A stretch of 64,000 nt of DNA from Kribbella caucasensis (GCF_004361855.1 NZ_SNWQ01000005.1:350969-414968); one strand, 5' to 3'; shown: positions 8,554 to 17,894, counted from the stretch's first letter. Notes: a model not told the origin generated them from the letters alone. Made by a program: numbers and translations.

Positions 8554-10074
8554 ATGGTGAATCACAAGTCATGGCCCAGGCGATGCGCCTCGCTCCGCAC
8601 CGCCGGGGTCATGGCGACGGTGTTGTTCGGCCTGACGACTACCGGCGACGCCGGCGCGTCGACGCCTGACAACGTCGTCCTGCTGTGGAATGAAGCGGCG
8701 CTGCAGGGTGTCCGCGACTCCCAGCTCGGGCCGCCGATGACTGCCCGAGCGCTGGCGATTGTGCACACGTGCATGTACGACGCGTGGGCGGCCTACGACC
8801 GGGTTGCGGTCGGCACACGCTACGGCGGCGGGTTACGTCGTCCAGCGGGCGAGCGGACGCTGAAACATCAGGTCGAGGCAAGCAGCTTCGCGGCCTACCG
8901 GGCGGCCGTTGATCTCTTCCCCGCGTCCCGCGTATCGGTGTTCGACCCGCTCATGGCGCGGCTCGGGCACGACCCGGCGAACATCACAACCGACCTTGGT
9001 TCGCCGGCCGGGGTAGGGAACGTGGCATGCGCCGCCGTTCTGTCTTTCCGCCATCGCGACGGCTCCAACCAGCTCGGCGACGACCCCGCCGGCACACCGG
9101 GCGTCCCCTACTCCGACATCACCGGCTACCGTGCCGCGAACGAGCCGATGGATCTGACCCAGCCCTTCGACGCGTCGACCGTACGCGATCCGAGCCGCTG
9201 GCAACCGCTGCGCTATGTCAACTCACGAGGCGATCTCGTCACTCCGGGCTTCGTTGCGCCGCACTGGGGACACGTGCTTCCGTTCGCTGTGCGATCGGGG
9301 TCGTCGATGCGGTCGCCGACCGGGCCTGCGGTCTACGGCACCGCGGCGTATCGGGAGCAGGCTCTCGAGCTACTCGACATCAATGCACACCTCACCGACG
9401 AGCAGAAGGTCATCGCGGAGTATTGGACTGATGGGCCGTCCAGCGCATTGCCCCCGGGCCACTGGAATCTCTTCGCGCAGAACGTGTCCCATCGAGACCA
9501 CCACGGCATCGGCCGGCACGGCATCGCGGCCGACATCAAGATGTTCTTCGCTCTCAACAACGCCATGTTCGACGCGGGCATCGTTGCCTGGGACAACAAG
9601 CGTTTCTACGACTCGGTGCGTCCGATCACGGCGATCCGCTACCTCTTCCACGGGCAACGTGTGCGTGCCTGGGCCGGCCCCTTCCGAGGAGTCCAGCTCA
9701 TCGACGGCGGTGACTGGTGGCCGTACCAGTTGCCGACATTTCCGACCCCTCCCTTCGGTGAGTACGCGTCGGGGCACAGCAACTTCAGTGCTGCCGGCGC
9801 GGGAGTCTTGCGGCTCTTCACCGGCAGCGACCGGTTCGGCTTCTCGGCCGTCATCCCGGCCGGCTCATCGACCGTGGAGCCGAACGCGGTCCCGGCGCGC
9901 GACGTAACCCTTCGGTGGGCGACGTTCACCGACGCCGCCAACCAAGCCGGGTTGTCGCGACGGTACGGCGGTATCCACTTCCAGCAGGGCGACCTTGACG
10001 CCCGCGACACCGGTCGGGCCTGTGCCGAGATTGCCTGGCACCTGGCGCAGCGCTACTTCGCAGGCGCGGCTTGA
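8554..10074 (+). CDS. Vanadium-dependent haloperoxidase-like protein (PAP2 superfamily), exported
   Basis: The 506-residue product shows the split vanadate/phosphate-binding motif of the PAP2/haloperoxidase superfamily. It has K-x6-RP (NKRFYDSVRPITAIR, about residue 348), the ASGHS block that corresponds to PSGH (about residue 408), and SR-x5-H (SRRYGGIHFQQGD, about residue 470). The acidic residue lies one position further from His than in the usual H-x3-D. A hydrophobic stretch near residues 15-35 (AGVMATVLFGLTTTGDAGAS) is a probable signal peptide. Enzymes of this group oxidise halides or hydrolyse phosphates; which applies here is open. ATG 8554 is preferred over GTG 8551 because of its spacing from GGAGG at 8542. 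Confidence 0.85.
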   Translation: MVNHKSWPRRCASLRTAGVMATVLFGLTTTGDAGASTPDNVVLLWNEAALQGVRDSQLGPPMTARALAIVHTCMYDAWAAYDRVAVGTRYGGGLRRPAGERTLKHQVEASSFAAYRAAVDLFPASRVSVFDPLMARLGHDPANITTDLGSPAGVGNVACAAVLSFRHRDGSNQLGDDPAGTPGVPYSDITGYRAANEPMDLTQPFDASTVRDPSRWQPLRYVNSRGDLVTPGFVAPHWGHVLPFAVRSGSSMRSPTGPAVYGTAAYREQALELLDINAHLTDEQKVIAEYWTDGPSSALPPGHWNLFAQNVSHRDHHGIGRHGIAADIKMFFALNNAMFDAGIVAWDNKRFYDSVRPITAIRYLFHGQRVRAWAGPFRGVQLIDGGDWWPYQLPTFPTPPFGEYASGHSNFSAAGAGVLRLFTGSDRFGFSAVIPAGSSTVEPNAVPARDVTLRWATFTDAANQAGLSRRYGGIHFQQGDLDARDTGRACAEIAWHLAQRYFAGAA

Positions 10075-10142
10075 CCAAGGTGAACGCCGCCAACCGTCGG
10101 GATCGCAGGCTCACCTGGCGCAGCCACACCACAGGTCCGCTA

Positions 10143-10250
10143 GCATCGGCTCGTCATCGACGGCGTACAGCAGGAACCCGGTGTGAGTCCGGGGCGGTCC
10201 CGCCACTGTGACCGCGTTCGCGCGGGAGTCAGGAACTGCTGCCGTCGTAC
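10143..10250 (+). promoter_or_regulatory. Cobalamin riboswitch upstream of cobN
   Basis: The stretch has the core of a B12-sensing leader. It shows AGGAACCCGGTGTGAGTCCGG-like pairing, then the strictly conserved CGGTCCCGCCACTGTGA block at about 10195-10211, then GGGAGTCAGGAAC. A closing stem CGACGGC (10158-10164) pairs with GCCGTCG (10241-10247). It ends about 45 bases before cobN, so adenosylcobalamin binding should lower cobN expression. An open frame runs through the element into cobN but is not translated in my reading. Confidence 0.93.
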
Positions 10251-10294
10251 TGCCCACCCGGGGCGTGGACACCCCGAGGAAGGACCGGCCGCGC

Positions 10295-13200
10295 ATGCCC
10301 GCGAACTTGTTGCTGCTCTCCACCGCCGACACCGATCTGCTGGCCGCGTCGCAGGCCCGGTCCGGATGGAAGGTCGCGAACCCGGCCCGGCTCGACCTCG
10401 GTGACCTGCCCTCCCTGATCGACGGCGTCGAGGTCGTCGTGGTCCGCCTGCTCGGCGGCCGCCGCGCCTGGGAGGAGGGCCTCGACGCCGTCATCTCCAC
10501 CGGTATCCCGACGGTGGTGCTCAGTGGTGAGGCCGCCCCCGACGCCGAGCTGATGTCGCTGTCGACGGTCGCCGCCGGTGCCGTGACCGAGGCGCTCGCG
10601 TACCTACGCGAAGGCGGCTCGGAGAACCTCCGGAACCTGGCCGGCTTCCTGCGCGACACCCTGCTGCTCACCGGTGACGCGTTCGACCCGCCACAGACCC
10701 TCCCGTCGTACGGCATCCGCGCGGGCCGCGAAACCAGCGCAGCCAGCGAAGAACACGGACGCCCAGTGGTCGGCATCGTCTACTACCGCGCGCACGAGAT
10801 CTCCGGCAACACCGCCTTCGTCGACGTCCTGGCCGACGCCGTCGAGTCCGCCGGCGCTCGCGCGCTGCCCGTGTACTGCGGGACGTTGCGCGGCCTCGAT
10901 CCGTCGAGCGAGGAGAATGCCGGGCTGTTCGACCTGCTCCGCCAGTGCGACGTGCTCGTCACCACCCTGCTCGCGGCCGGTGGCACCGTCGCTGCCAACG
11001 CGAGCGCGGGCGGTGCGGACGACGCCTGGGACGCGGGCGCGCTGGCCTCCCTCGACATCCCGCTGATCCAGGGCCTCGCGCTCACCTCGACGCGCGAGCA
11101 GTGGCTGGAGAGCGATGCGGCGATCAGTCCACTGGACGCCGCGACGCAGGTGGCGATCCCGGAGTTCGACGGCCGGCTGATCACCGTCCCGTTCTCCTTC
11201 AAGGCCTACGACGCGGAGGGGATCGCGAGCTACCAGCCGGACCCCGAGCGGTGCGCCCGGCTGGCGGGCATCGCGGTCGCGCAGGCCCGGCTGCGACACG
11301 TTCCCACCGCGGAGAAAAAGCTCGCCCTGGTCCTCTCGTCGTACCCGACCAAGCACGCCCGGATCGGGAACGCGGTCGGCCTGGACACACCCGCCTCGGC
11401 GGTCGTCCTGCTGGGCAAGCTGAAGGAGGCCGGGTACGACCTCGGCCCGGACCTCGACCTCGACGAACTGCAGGGCGCCGAAGGAGCCGACGGGCTGATC
11501 CACCGGCTGATCGCGACCGGTGGACACGACGTCGACTGGCTGACCGACGAGCAGTTGGCGGGTGCGGTCGCGAAGATCCCGCTGTCCATCTACCAGCAGT
11601 GGTTCGGCCGGACACCGGAATCGTTGCAGGAGGCAATGACCGAGGCGTGGGGTGAGGCGCCTGGTTCGCTCTATGTGGACACGTCCGGCCCGGAGCCGGC
11701 GATCGCGTTGGCCGCCTTGCGGTTCGGCAACGTAGTACTGATGATCCAGCCGCCGCGGGGGTTCGGGGAGAACCCGGTGGCAATCTACCACGACCCGGAC
11801 ATGGCGCCGTCGCACCACTACCTCGCGGCGTACCGGTGGCTGGAGGCATCGCCGGAGGAGGGCGGGTTCGGGGCGCACGCGGTGGTGCACCTCGGCAAGC
11901 ACGGCACGCTGGAGTGGTTGCCGGGCAAGGGCATCGGGATGGCCGCGGACTGCGCGCCGGATGCCGTACTGGGGAACCTGCCGCTGGTGTACCCGTTCAT
12001 CGTCAACGACCCGGGCGAGGGGACTCAGGCGAAGCGGCGGGGCCATGCCGTAATCGTCGACCACCTCGTACCGCCGATGGCGCGCGCCGAGACGTACGGC
12101 GACATGGCGAAGCTGGAGTACCTGCTTGACGAGTACGCGACCGTGCAGGCGCTCGACCCGGACAAGGTGCCGACGCTGCGGGCGCAGATCTGGACGCTGA
12201 TCCAGGCTGCCCAACTGCACCATGACTTGCACACGGACGAGAAGCCGGACGACGAGGAGTTCGACGAGTTCGTCCTGCACCTGGACGGGTATCTGTGCGA
12301 GATCAAGGACGTGCAGATCCGCGACGGGCTGCACATTCTCGGTGGTGGCCCCGACGGTGAGGCGCGCGTCAACCTCGTGCTCGCCGTACTGCGGGCCGCG
12401 CAGATGTGGGGCGGCAAGGCGGGCGCAGTACCGGGTTTGCGGAAGGCGCTCGGCGAGACGTTCGGTGTCGACGAGGCTGCGATGCTGGCCGATCCGGGCA
12501 AGCCGGTGCCGGAGTTGGCCGAGCTCGCGACGCTGGCCGACCTCCCGGCCGTGTCCGGCGCCGATGGGGTCGATCTGCTGGAGGCGGTCGCTCGCAAGCT
12601 CGTTCTCGGCATGGAGACGCTGAGCTGGGATGCCACCAAGGTGCTTGTCGTGATCGCCGAGGTGCTCGGCCGGGAGTCCGAGGCTGTCGCCGCGTCGCTG
12701 ACCTTCGCCGCGACGGAGGTCGTGCCGCGGTTGGCGCGGACCGGTGACGAGCTGACCAACGTACTGCGTGCGCTGGACGGGCGGTTCGTCGAGGCGGGCC
12801 CGTCGGGGTCGCCCACGCGCGGTCTGGTGAACGTGCTGCCGACCGGACGGAACTTCTACGCCGTCGACCCGAAGGCGATCCCGAGCCGCAACGCGTGGGA
12901 CGTCGGGGTCGCGTTGGCCGACTCGCTGCTGGCCCGTCACAAGGCCGAGACAGGGGAGTGGCCGCGATCGGTCGGCCTGACGGTCTGGGGCACGTCGGCG
13001 ATGCGGACTCAGGGCGATGACTTGGCTGAGGTCCTCTGGTTGCTCGGTTGCCGCCCGGTGTGGGACGAGGCGTCCCGGCGGGTGACCGGGTTCGAGGTCG
13101 TACCGATCGCCGAGCTCGGCCGGCCGCGGGTCGACGTGACCGTGCGCATCTCCGGCTTCTTCCGGGACGCGTTCCCGCATGTGGTCTCGCTGCTCGACGA

Positions 13201-14029
13201 GGCGGTCCGCACAGTGGCCGGGCTGGATGAGGATGCGGCCGACAACTACCTGCACGCCCACGTACAGGCTGACGTTGCGGAGGGCAACAACCTGCGATCG
13301 GCCACCGCCCGCGTCTTCGGCTCGAAGCCCGGCTCGTACGGCGCCGGCCTGCTCCCGCTGGTCGACGCGCGGAACTGGCGGACCGACGCCGAGCTCGCCG
13401 AGGTGTACGCCGTCTGGGGCGGCTTCGCCTACGGCAAGGACCTGGACGGCGCGGAGGCACGCGGCTCGATGGAACGCGCCTACGCCCGGATCCAGGTCGC
13501 CGCCAAGAACGCGGACACCCGCGAGCACGACATCATGGATTCCGACGACTACTTCCAGTACCACGGCGGCATGGTCGCGATGGTCCGGCACCTGACCGGG
13601 TCCAACCCGAAGGCCTACATCGGCGACTCCGCCGTCCCGGCCCAGGTGAAGACCCGGTCGCTGGAGGAGGAGACCAAGCGCGTGTTCCGGGCCCGGGTGG
13701 TCAACCCGCGCTGGATGACCGCGATGCAGCGGCACGGGTACAAGGGCGCCTTCGAGATGGCCGCGACGGTCGACTACCTCTTCGGGTACGACGCGACCGC
13801 GGGCGTGGTGGACGACTGGATGTACGAGACCCTCACCACCGAGTACGTCGCCAACGCCGAGGTCGCCGAGTTCTTCCGCAAGTCCAACCCCTGGGCCCGG
13901 CACGGAATCGCCGAACGCCTCCTCGAAGCGGCCCAACGCGGACTCTGGTCATCACCCAGCGAGGAAGCCCTGAACACTCTCCGCACCGCAGTCCTGGAAA
14001 CCGAAGGCGACATCGAAGACCGCGGCTGA
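10295..14029 (+). CDS. cobN: Cobaltochelatase subunit CobN
   Basis: CobN is the large subunit of the ATP-dependent enzyme that inserts cobalt into hydrogenobyrinate a,c-diamide in the aerobic B12 pathway. The 1244-residue length is normal. Diagnostic blocks are HLGKHGTLEWLPGKG (about residue 535), the PFIVNDPGEGTQAKRRGHAVIVDHLVPPM segment after it, and the late NADTREHDIMDSDDYFQYHGGMVAMV block. The frame is open back to 10208, which lies inside the riboswitch, so I use the ATG at 10295 with GAGGAAGGA upstream. Its partner chelatase subunits are probably the ChlI/ChlD fusion at 15858, under its own riboswitch. Confidence 0.97.
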   Translation: MPANLLLLSTADTDLLAASQARSGWKVANPARLDLGDLPSLIDGVEVVVVRLLGGRRAWEEGLDAVISTGIPTVVLSGEAAPDAELMSLSTVAAGAVTEALAYLREGGSENLRNLAGFLRDTLLLTGDAFDPPQTLPSYGIRAGRETSAASEEHGRPVVGIVYYRAHEISGNTAFVDVLADAVESAGARALPVYCGTLRGLDPSSEENAGLFDLLRQCDVLVTTLLAAGGTVAANASAGGADDAWDAGALASLDIPLIQGLALTSTREQWLESDAAISPLDAATQVAIPEFDGRLITVPFSFKAYDAEGIASYQPDPERCARLAGIAVAQARLRHVPTAEKKLALVLSSYPTKHARIGNAVGLDTPASAVVLLGKLKEAGYDLGPDLDLDELQGAEGADGLIHRLIATGGHDVDWLTDEQLAGAVAKIPLSIYQQWFGRTPESLQEAMTEAWGEAPGSLYVDTSGPEPAIALAALRFGNVVLMIQPPRGFGENPVAIYHDPDMAPSHHYLAAYRWLEASPEEGGFGAHAVVHLGKHGTLEWLPGKGIGMAADCAPDAVLGNLPLVYPFIVNDPGEGTQAKRRGHAVIVDHLVPPMARAETYGDMAKLEYLLDEYATVQALDPDKVPTLRAQIWTLIQAAQLHHDLHTDEKPDDEEFDEFVLHLDGYLCEIKDVQIRDGLHILGGGPDGEARVNLVLAVLRAAQMWGGKAGAVPGLRKALGETFGVDEAAMLADPGKPVPELAELATLADLPAVSGADGVDLLEAVARKLVLGMETLSWDATKVLVVIAEVLGRESEAVAASLTFAATEVVPRLARTGDELTNVLRALDGRFVEAGPSGSPTRGLVNVLPTGRNFYAVDPKAIPSRNAWDVGVALADSLLARHKAETGEWPRSVGLTVWGTSAMRTQGDDLAEVLWLLGCRPVWDEASRRVTGFEVVPIAELGRPRVDVTVRISGFFRDAFPHVVSLLDEAVRTVAGLDEDAADNYLHAHVQADVAEGNNLRSATARVFGSKPGSYGAGLLPLVDARNWRTDAELAEVYAVWGGFAYGKDLDGAEARGSMERAYARIQVAAKNADTREHDIMDSDDYFQYHGGMVAMVRHLTGSNPKAYIGDSAVPAQVKTRSLEEETKRVFRARVVNPRWMTAMQRHGYKGAFEMAATVDYLFGYDATAGVVDDWMYETLTTEYVANAEVAEFFRKSNPWARHGIAERLLEAAQRGLWSSPSEEALNTLRTAVLETEGDIEDRG

Positions 14030-14045
14030 AAGAACGGCCGGCAAC

Positions 14046-14096
14046 TGCACCGCGCTGTTGGCTCCCGGCCCGTTGTCTCGCGGGGGTCGCGGTGCA
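14046..14096 (+). terminator. Candidate hairpin after cobN
   Basis: A perfect nine-base inverted repeat, TGCACCGCG (14046-14054) and CGCGGTGCA (14088-14096), encloses a 33-base GC-rich loop just after the cobN stop. There is no T-run, so it may be a factor-dependent stop or an mRNA end rather than a classical terminator. Confidence 0.35.
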
Positions 14097-14137
14097 ATGG
14101 TGATGGGGTTGGCGTACTGCCCGAAGGGAGGGCGGAG

Positions 14138-14542
14138 ATGCGCAGAATCATCGCTGTGGGGGCGGCCTTCATGCTGCTGCTCGCCGGGCTCGTGACGGTG
14201 GGTCCGGCTGCAGCTGTCGCTTCGCGGGTGAATGTGGATGTGGCCAAGGTCGGCAGGTTGACCGACGGCGGCAGGACGGTGACCTTCCGTGCCACCGCCC
14301 GGTGTGAGCCGGGTCTCGAGGTACTCGAAGCGTTCGTCACGGTTTCGCAGGGCAGCTTCGTCCAGGTGGGCCTGCCGCTCACCTGCGACGGCCGGAACCA
14401 GGTCTTCAACCTCGCGGGAACGCTGGTCGACGGCTTGTTCCAGCCCGGCGCAGCCCAGGCCAGCGCCTTCGTGCTGGTGCTGGATCCGGCAACCGGCCAG
14501 ACCACCCAAGCTCAGGACTCGGAGCAAATGCGCCTCCGCTGA
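14138..14542 (+). CDS. Small secreted protein of unknown function
   Basis: The 134-residue product starts with a strong Sec signal peptide (hydrophobic residues 6-26, cut near AVA at residue 28). The mature domain of about 105 residues has alternating strands (RTVTFRATARCEPGLEVLEAFVTVSQ) and two cysteines (in TARCEPG and LTCDGR) that could pair. The pattern resembles small immunoglobulin-like secreted domains, but I assign no family. A purine-rich RBS (GGGAGGGCGGAG) precedes the ATG. It is placed between cobN and surE with no obvious functional tie. Confidence 0.7.
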   Translation: MRRIIAVGAAFMLLLAGLVTVGPAAAVASRVNVDVAKVGRLTDGGRTVTFRATARCEPGLEVLEAFVTVSQGSFVQVGLPLTCDGRNQVFNLAGTLVDGLFQPGAAQASAFVLVLDPATGQTTQAQDSEQMRLR

Positions 14543-14605
14543 CCGTTCCGGAAACAGAAGGTGACATCGCGGACGGTGGTTGATCCGGTGTGATTGGGTG
14601 GGGGT

Positions 14606-15373
14606 ATGGCCCCTCTGCGAGTCCTGATCACCAACGACGACGGTTACCAGGCCCCGGGGATCCGGGCGCTCGCGCCGGCGATCGCCGAGCTCGGCCACGA
14701 GGTGCTCGTGGTGGCGCCGATGGACGACCAGAGTGGCGTCGGATCGGCCCGGGCCGGGATGGTCGGGCGGCCGATCCGCACAGCCCTGGAGGAAGAGGGC
14801 GGCATCACCTACCACGGCATCGACGGTACGCCGGCGCTCGCGGTGACACTGGCATCCGTCGGGGCGTTCGGGGCGGCGCCGGACCTGGTCGTGTCGGGGA
14901 TCAACCGTGGCCACAACATCGGCGTACCGATCTTCCACTCCGGCACCGTGGCCGCGGGCCTGACCGCGGCCGGCCAGGGTACGTCGGCGGTTGCCATCAG
15001 CATCGACTCCGACGACCCGGACCACTGGGCGACCTCGGCAGCGGTTGCGGCCGAGGCGTTGACCTGGATCGTGCCGGAGCCGGCCGGGACCGTTCTGACC
15101 ATCAACGTGCCTGACCGTCCGCTCGACCAGTTGGCCGGTGTACGGCACGCTTCGCTGGCCCCGATCAAGCGGTCCCGGATCAGCGGCGCCACAGCCCCGA
15201 CCGGCGAGCCGATGATCGTGCTCGAGCCCCGCCGCCCGGACCCCGTCCCGGACTCGGACGAAGCCCTCCTGGCCGCGGGCTTCGTCACGGTCACGCCGAT
15301 CATCGGCATCCGCGAGGTCAAAGACGACGCCGCCGCCACCGCCCTGGCCAAACGTCTCTCCAGCTACCGGTGA
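14606..15373 (+). CDS. surE: 5'/3'-nucleotidase SurE
   Basis: SurE is a metal-dependent phosphatase acting on nucleoside monophosphates. The 255-residue product begins with the signature LITNDDGYQAPGI, in which the DD pair binds the metal. It continues with VVAPMDDQSGVG, the ligand-bearing DLVVSGINRGHNIG and the HSGTVAAGLTA block. Length and order fit the family. The TTG at 14594 is in frame, but the ATG at 14606 places the protein at the usual start. Confidence 0.95.
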   Translation: MAPLRVLITNDDGYQAPGIRALAPAIAELGHEVLVVAPMDDQSGVGSARAGMVGRPIRTALEEEGGITYHGIDGTPALAVTLASVGAFGAAPDLVVSGINRGHNIGVPIFHSGTVAAGLTAAGQGTSAVAISIDSDDPDHWATSAAVAAEALTWIVPEPAGTVLTINVPDRPLDQLAGVRHASLAPIKRSRISGATAPTGEPMIVLEPRRPDPVPDSDEALLAAGFVTVTPIIGIREVKDDAAATALAKRLSSYR

Positions 15374-15478
15374 TCCCTTCCTGACCGCAGGGGTCGCCGG
15401 CAAGGTGACGCGGCGCCGGGTCACGTCGTTGGCCAACTCACCGGGACCTTGGCCAACTCGTCGGGACCTTGGCTCACC

Positions 15479-15574
15479 GTGACCTTGAACAACTAGCCGG
15501 GAGCTTGAACAAGAAGCCGGGAGCTTGAACTAGCTGTGCCTTGTTCAAGGTCACCGCTTGTTGTTCAAGCTCCC
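15479..15574. repeat. Nested inverted repeats in the gap before the second cobalamin riboswitch
   Basis: Two perfect 14-base inverted repeats interlock here. GTGACCTTGAACAA (15479-15492) faces TTGTTCAAGGTCAC (15541-15554). GGGAGCTTGAACAA (15499-15512) faces TTGTTCAAGCTCCC (15561-15574). A further direct copy, GGGAGCTTGAAC, lies at 15519-15530. Just upstream, TTGGCCAACTC and CGGGACC are also repeated in direct order (15429-15471). Such a set can form alternative hairpins and may act as a terminator for surE, a protein-binding site or an insulator before the next promoter. Confidence 0.75.
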
Positions 15575-15655
15575 CCGATCCGTCCCCGCTCCGCCGGCCC
15601 GACCGCGGGTGGGGGGCTGGATGGAGGCGGCGGTGGGGATTGGGGAGTGGTGTGC

Positions 15656-15785
15656 CATGATCGGGCGGACGGTTGTGGAGGAACACCGGTGACCGGCTTC
15701 GGCCGGGAGTCCGGGGCGGTCCCGCCACTGTGACCGGGGTACGACCCCGGAAGCCAGGACATCCGCTGCCGTCCGCCGGGGAGCG
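15656..15785 (+). promoter_or_regulatory. Cobalamin riboswitch upstream of the chelatase-cobO-cobB operon
   Basis: A second B12 leader is present. The perfect closing stem GGCGGACGG (15664-15672) pairs with CCGTCCGCC (15769-15777). Inside lie AGGAACACCGGTGA, the conserved CGGTCCCGCCACTGTGACCGG block at about 15715-15735, and GGAAGCCAGGAC. It shares the CGGTCCCGCCACTGTGACCG core with the copy before cobN. It ends about 70 bases before the ATG at 15858. Confidence 0.94.
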
Positions 15786-15857
15786 CGGTCTGCGTGCCCG
15801 GCGTACCAGGTGCCGTTGCGGGCGTGGACACCCGCTGGACGAAGGGATACGCCGCTG

Positions 15858-17894
15858 ATGCGGTCTGCTCCGGCCAATGGGTTTCCGTTCACCGCCGTCG
15901 TCGGGATGGCGGACCTGCAGCTGGCTCTCGTGCTCGCGGCGGTCTCACCGGCGATCGGTGGCGTGCTGATCCGCGGCGAGAAAGGCACGGCGAAGTCGAC
16001 CGCCGTCCGGGCGCTGACGGAGATCCTTCCCCCGGTCGACGTGGTGGCCGGCTGCCGCTTCTCCTGCGATCCAGCTCACCCAGACGCGACTTGTCCAGAC
16101 GGTCCGCATGACTCGTTGAATGCTGTGGTGCGGGCGGCTCGGTTGGTGGAGTTGCCGGTGGGGGCGACCGAGGATCGGGTGCTCGGTTCGCTGCATCTCG
16201 AACGTGCGCTGGCCGAAGGCGTCACGGCGTACGAGCCGGGGTTGCTGGCGGCGGCGCATCGCGGTCTGCTCTACGTCGACGAGGTGAACCTGCTGCACGA
16301 CCATCTGGTCGACGTACTGCTGGACGCCGCAGCGATGGGCCGCGCGACCGTCGAGCGCGACGGCGTCTCGGTCACCCACCCCGCCCGATTCGTCCTCGTC
16401 GGCACGATGAACCCGGAGGAGGGTGAACTCCGGCCGCAGTTGCTCGACCGGTTCGGCCTGACCGTCGACGTGGTCGCGAGCCGGGACCCGGCCGTCCGGG
16501 TCGAGGTGATGCGCGCGCGACTCGCGTACGAGGCCGACCCGGTCGCCTTCGTCAGCCGGTACGACGCCGCGCAGCGGGAGCTGGCCGAGCGGATCGTCAA
16601 GGCGCAGAACCTGCTGTCCGAGGTGATCCTCACCGACGCGGCGCTCCGGCAGATCGCGGAGATCTGCGCGGCGTTCGACGTCGACGGCATGCGCGCCGAC
16701 CTGGTCACCGCCCGTACTGCGGTCGCCCACGCCGCCTGGTCCGGCCGGACGGTCGTCGAGGTGGACGACGTCCGCGCGGCGGCGAAGTTGGCCCTCCCGC
16801 ACCGCAAACGCCGCAACCCGTTCGACGCCCCCGGCCTGGACGAAGACCAGCTGGAGCAGGCAATCAACGACAGCATGCCCCCCGAAGACCCAGACGACGA
16901 TCCAGACCCAGACGGAGGACCGGACGGCGGTGAGTCGCCGGACGACAGCGCATCCGAGCCCAGCCGGGCCGACGATCGCGCCGACGCCGATCCGGCCGAT
17001 CGGGCAGCCAACGGCGCCCCCGACGACCAGGCGGACCGCCCCGATGCGCCCGGTTCTGCGCTGGCTGGGCAGGTTGCGGGGAGCTCCGAGCCGTACAAAG
17101 CTCGCCTGCTGAGCGTCCAGTCCACCGGGTCGGGCGTCGCGGGACGGCGCTCTCGGGCGATCACCGACGTCGGGCGGGTCGTTGGGGCCCGGGCTCGGGT
17201 CGGCCGCGAGTCGGGCCGTCCGCACCTGCTCGCGACGATCCGCACCGCCGCGCCCCACCAGCACAGCCGTGGTCGCTCCGGCCCGGGCCTCGCGGTCCGC
17301 CCGGACGACGTACGGCTGGCCGTCCGCGAAGGCCGCGAGGGCAACCTCGTCCTCTTCTGTGTCGACGCGTCCGGCTCGATGGGCACGAAGAAGCGGATGG
17401 GCGAGGTCAAGACCGCGATCGTCTCCCTCCTCCTCGACGCCTACCAGCGCCGCGACACCGTCGGCCTGGTCACCTTCGCCGGCGCCACCGCCACGGTCGC
17501 GCTCCCGCCGACCGGCAGCGTGGAGACCGCGGTACGCTGCCTCGAGACCCTCCCGACCGGCGGCCGCACCCCCTTGGCCGAAGGCCTCCTGCAAGCAGCC
17601 GACGTACTGCGAATCGCCGCGATCCGCGATCCCCGCAGACGTCCGCTGCTCGTGCTCGTCACCGACGGCCGCGCCACCCACGGAGAGAGCGCCTTCTCCC
17701 GCGCGAAGCTGGTCGCCGCCCGGTTCGGCCATCAAGGGATCGCATCGGTCGTGGTGGACTGCGAACCACGCCGGGGGGTCCGGCTCGGCCTGGCCGCGGA
17801 ACTCGCCGCCGACCTCGGCGCGGAGTACCTGGATCTCGGTGAAGTTGCCGCAGGCAACCTGGTCCGCGCGGTCACCGAACGGAGGGCGGCCTGA
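15858..17894 (+). CDS. ChlI/ChlD-type fused chelatase subunit (putative cobaltochelatase partner of CobN)
   Basis: The 678-residue product fuses an AAA+ ChlI-like ATPase to a ChlD-like VWA domain. The Walker A loop GEKGTAKST is at residues 40-48, and the LLYVDEVNLL block is typical of the family. An acidic, Pro/Asp-rich linker spans about residues 335-400. The VWA domain carries a MIDAS motif D503-A-S-G-S-M. In actinobacteria such a fusion works with CobN to insert cobalt, in place of separate CobS and CobT; this is known for the family type and inferred here from context. The frame opens at 15810 inside the riboswitch, so the ATG at 15858 is used. Its stop overlaps cobO (TGATG). Confidence 0.92.
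   Translation: MRSAPANGFPFTAVVGMADLQLALVLAAVSPAIGGVLIRGEKGTAKSTAVRALTEILPPVDVVAGCRFSCDPAHPDATCPDGPHDSLNAVVRAARLVELPVGATEDRVLGSLHLERALAEGVTAYEPGLLAAAHRGLLYVDEVNLLHDHLVDVLLDAAAMGRATVERDGVSVTHPARFVLVGTMNPEEGELRPQLLDRFGLTVDVVASRDPAVRVEVMRARLAYEADPVAFVSRYDAAQRELAERIVKAQNLLSEVILTDAALRQIAEICAAFDVDGMRADLVTARTAVAHAAWSGRTVVEVDDVRAAAKLALPHRKRRNPFDAPGLDEDQLEQAINDSMPPEDPDDDPDPDGGPDGGESPDDSASEPSRADDRADADPADRAANGAPDDQADRPDAPGSALAGQVAGSSEPYKARLLSVQSTGSGVAGRRSRAITDVGRVVGARARVGRESGRPHLLATIRTAAPHQHSRGRSGPGLAVRPDDVRLAVREGREGNLVLFCVDASGSMGTKKRMGEVKTAIVSLLLDAYQRRDTVGLVTFAGATATVALPPTGSVETAVRCLETLPTGGRTPLAEGLLQAADVLRIAAIRDPRRRPLLVLVTDGRATHGESAFSRAKLVAARFGHQGIASVVVDCEPRRGVRLGLAAELAADLGAEYLDLGEVAAGNLVRAVTERRAA

Noticed and set aside
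10208..10294. Longer cobN frame starting at 10208
   Set aside because: It lies inside the cobalamin riboswitch; the ATG at 10295 has a clear RBS.
10604..13936. 1110-residue frame on the minus strand opposite cobN
   Set aside because: It is a mirror of the codon pattern of cobN, with no family features; high-GC third positions keep the antisense frame open.
15945..17735. 596-residue frame opposite the chelatase gene
   Set aside because: An antisense shadow with no recognisable domain, while the plus strand gives a complete ChlI/ChlD fusion.
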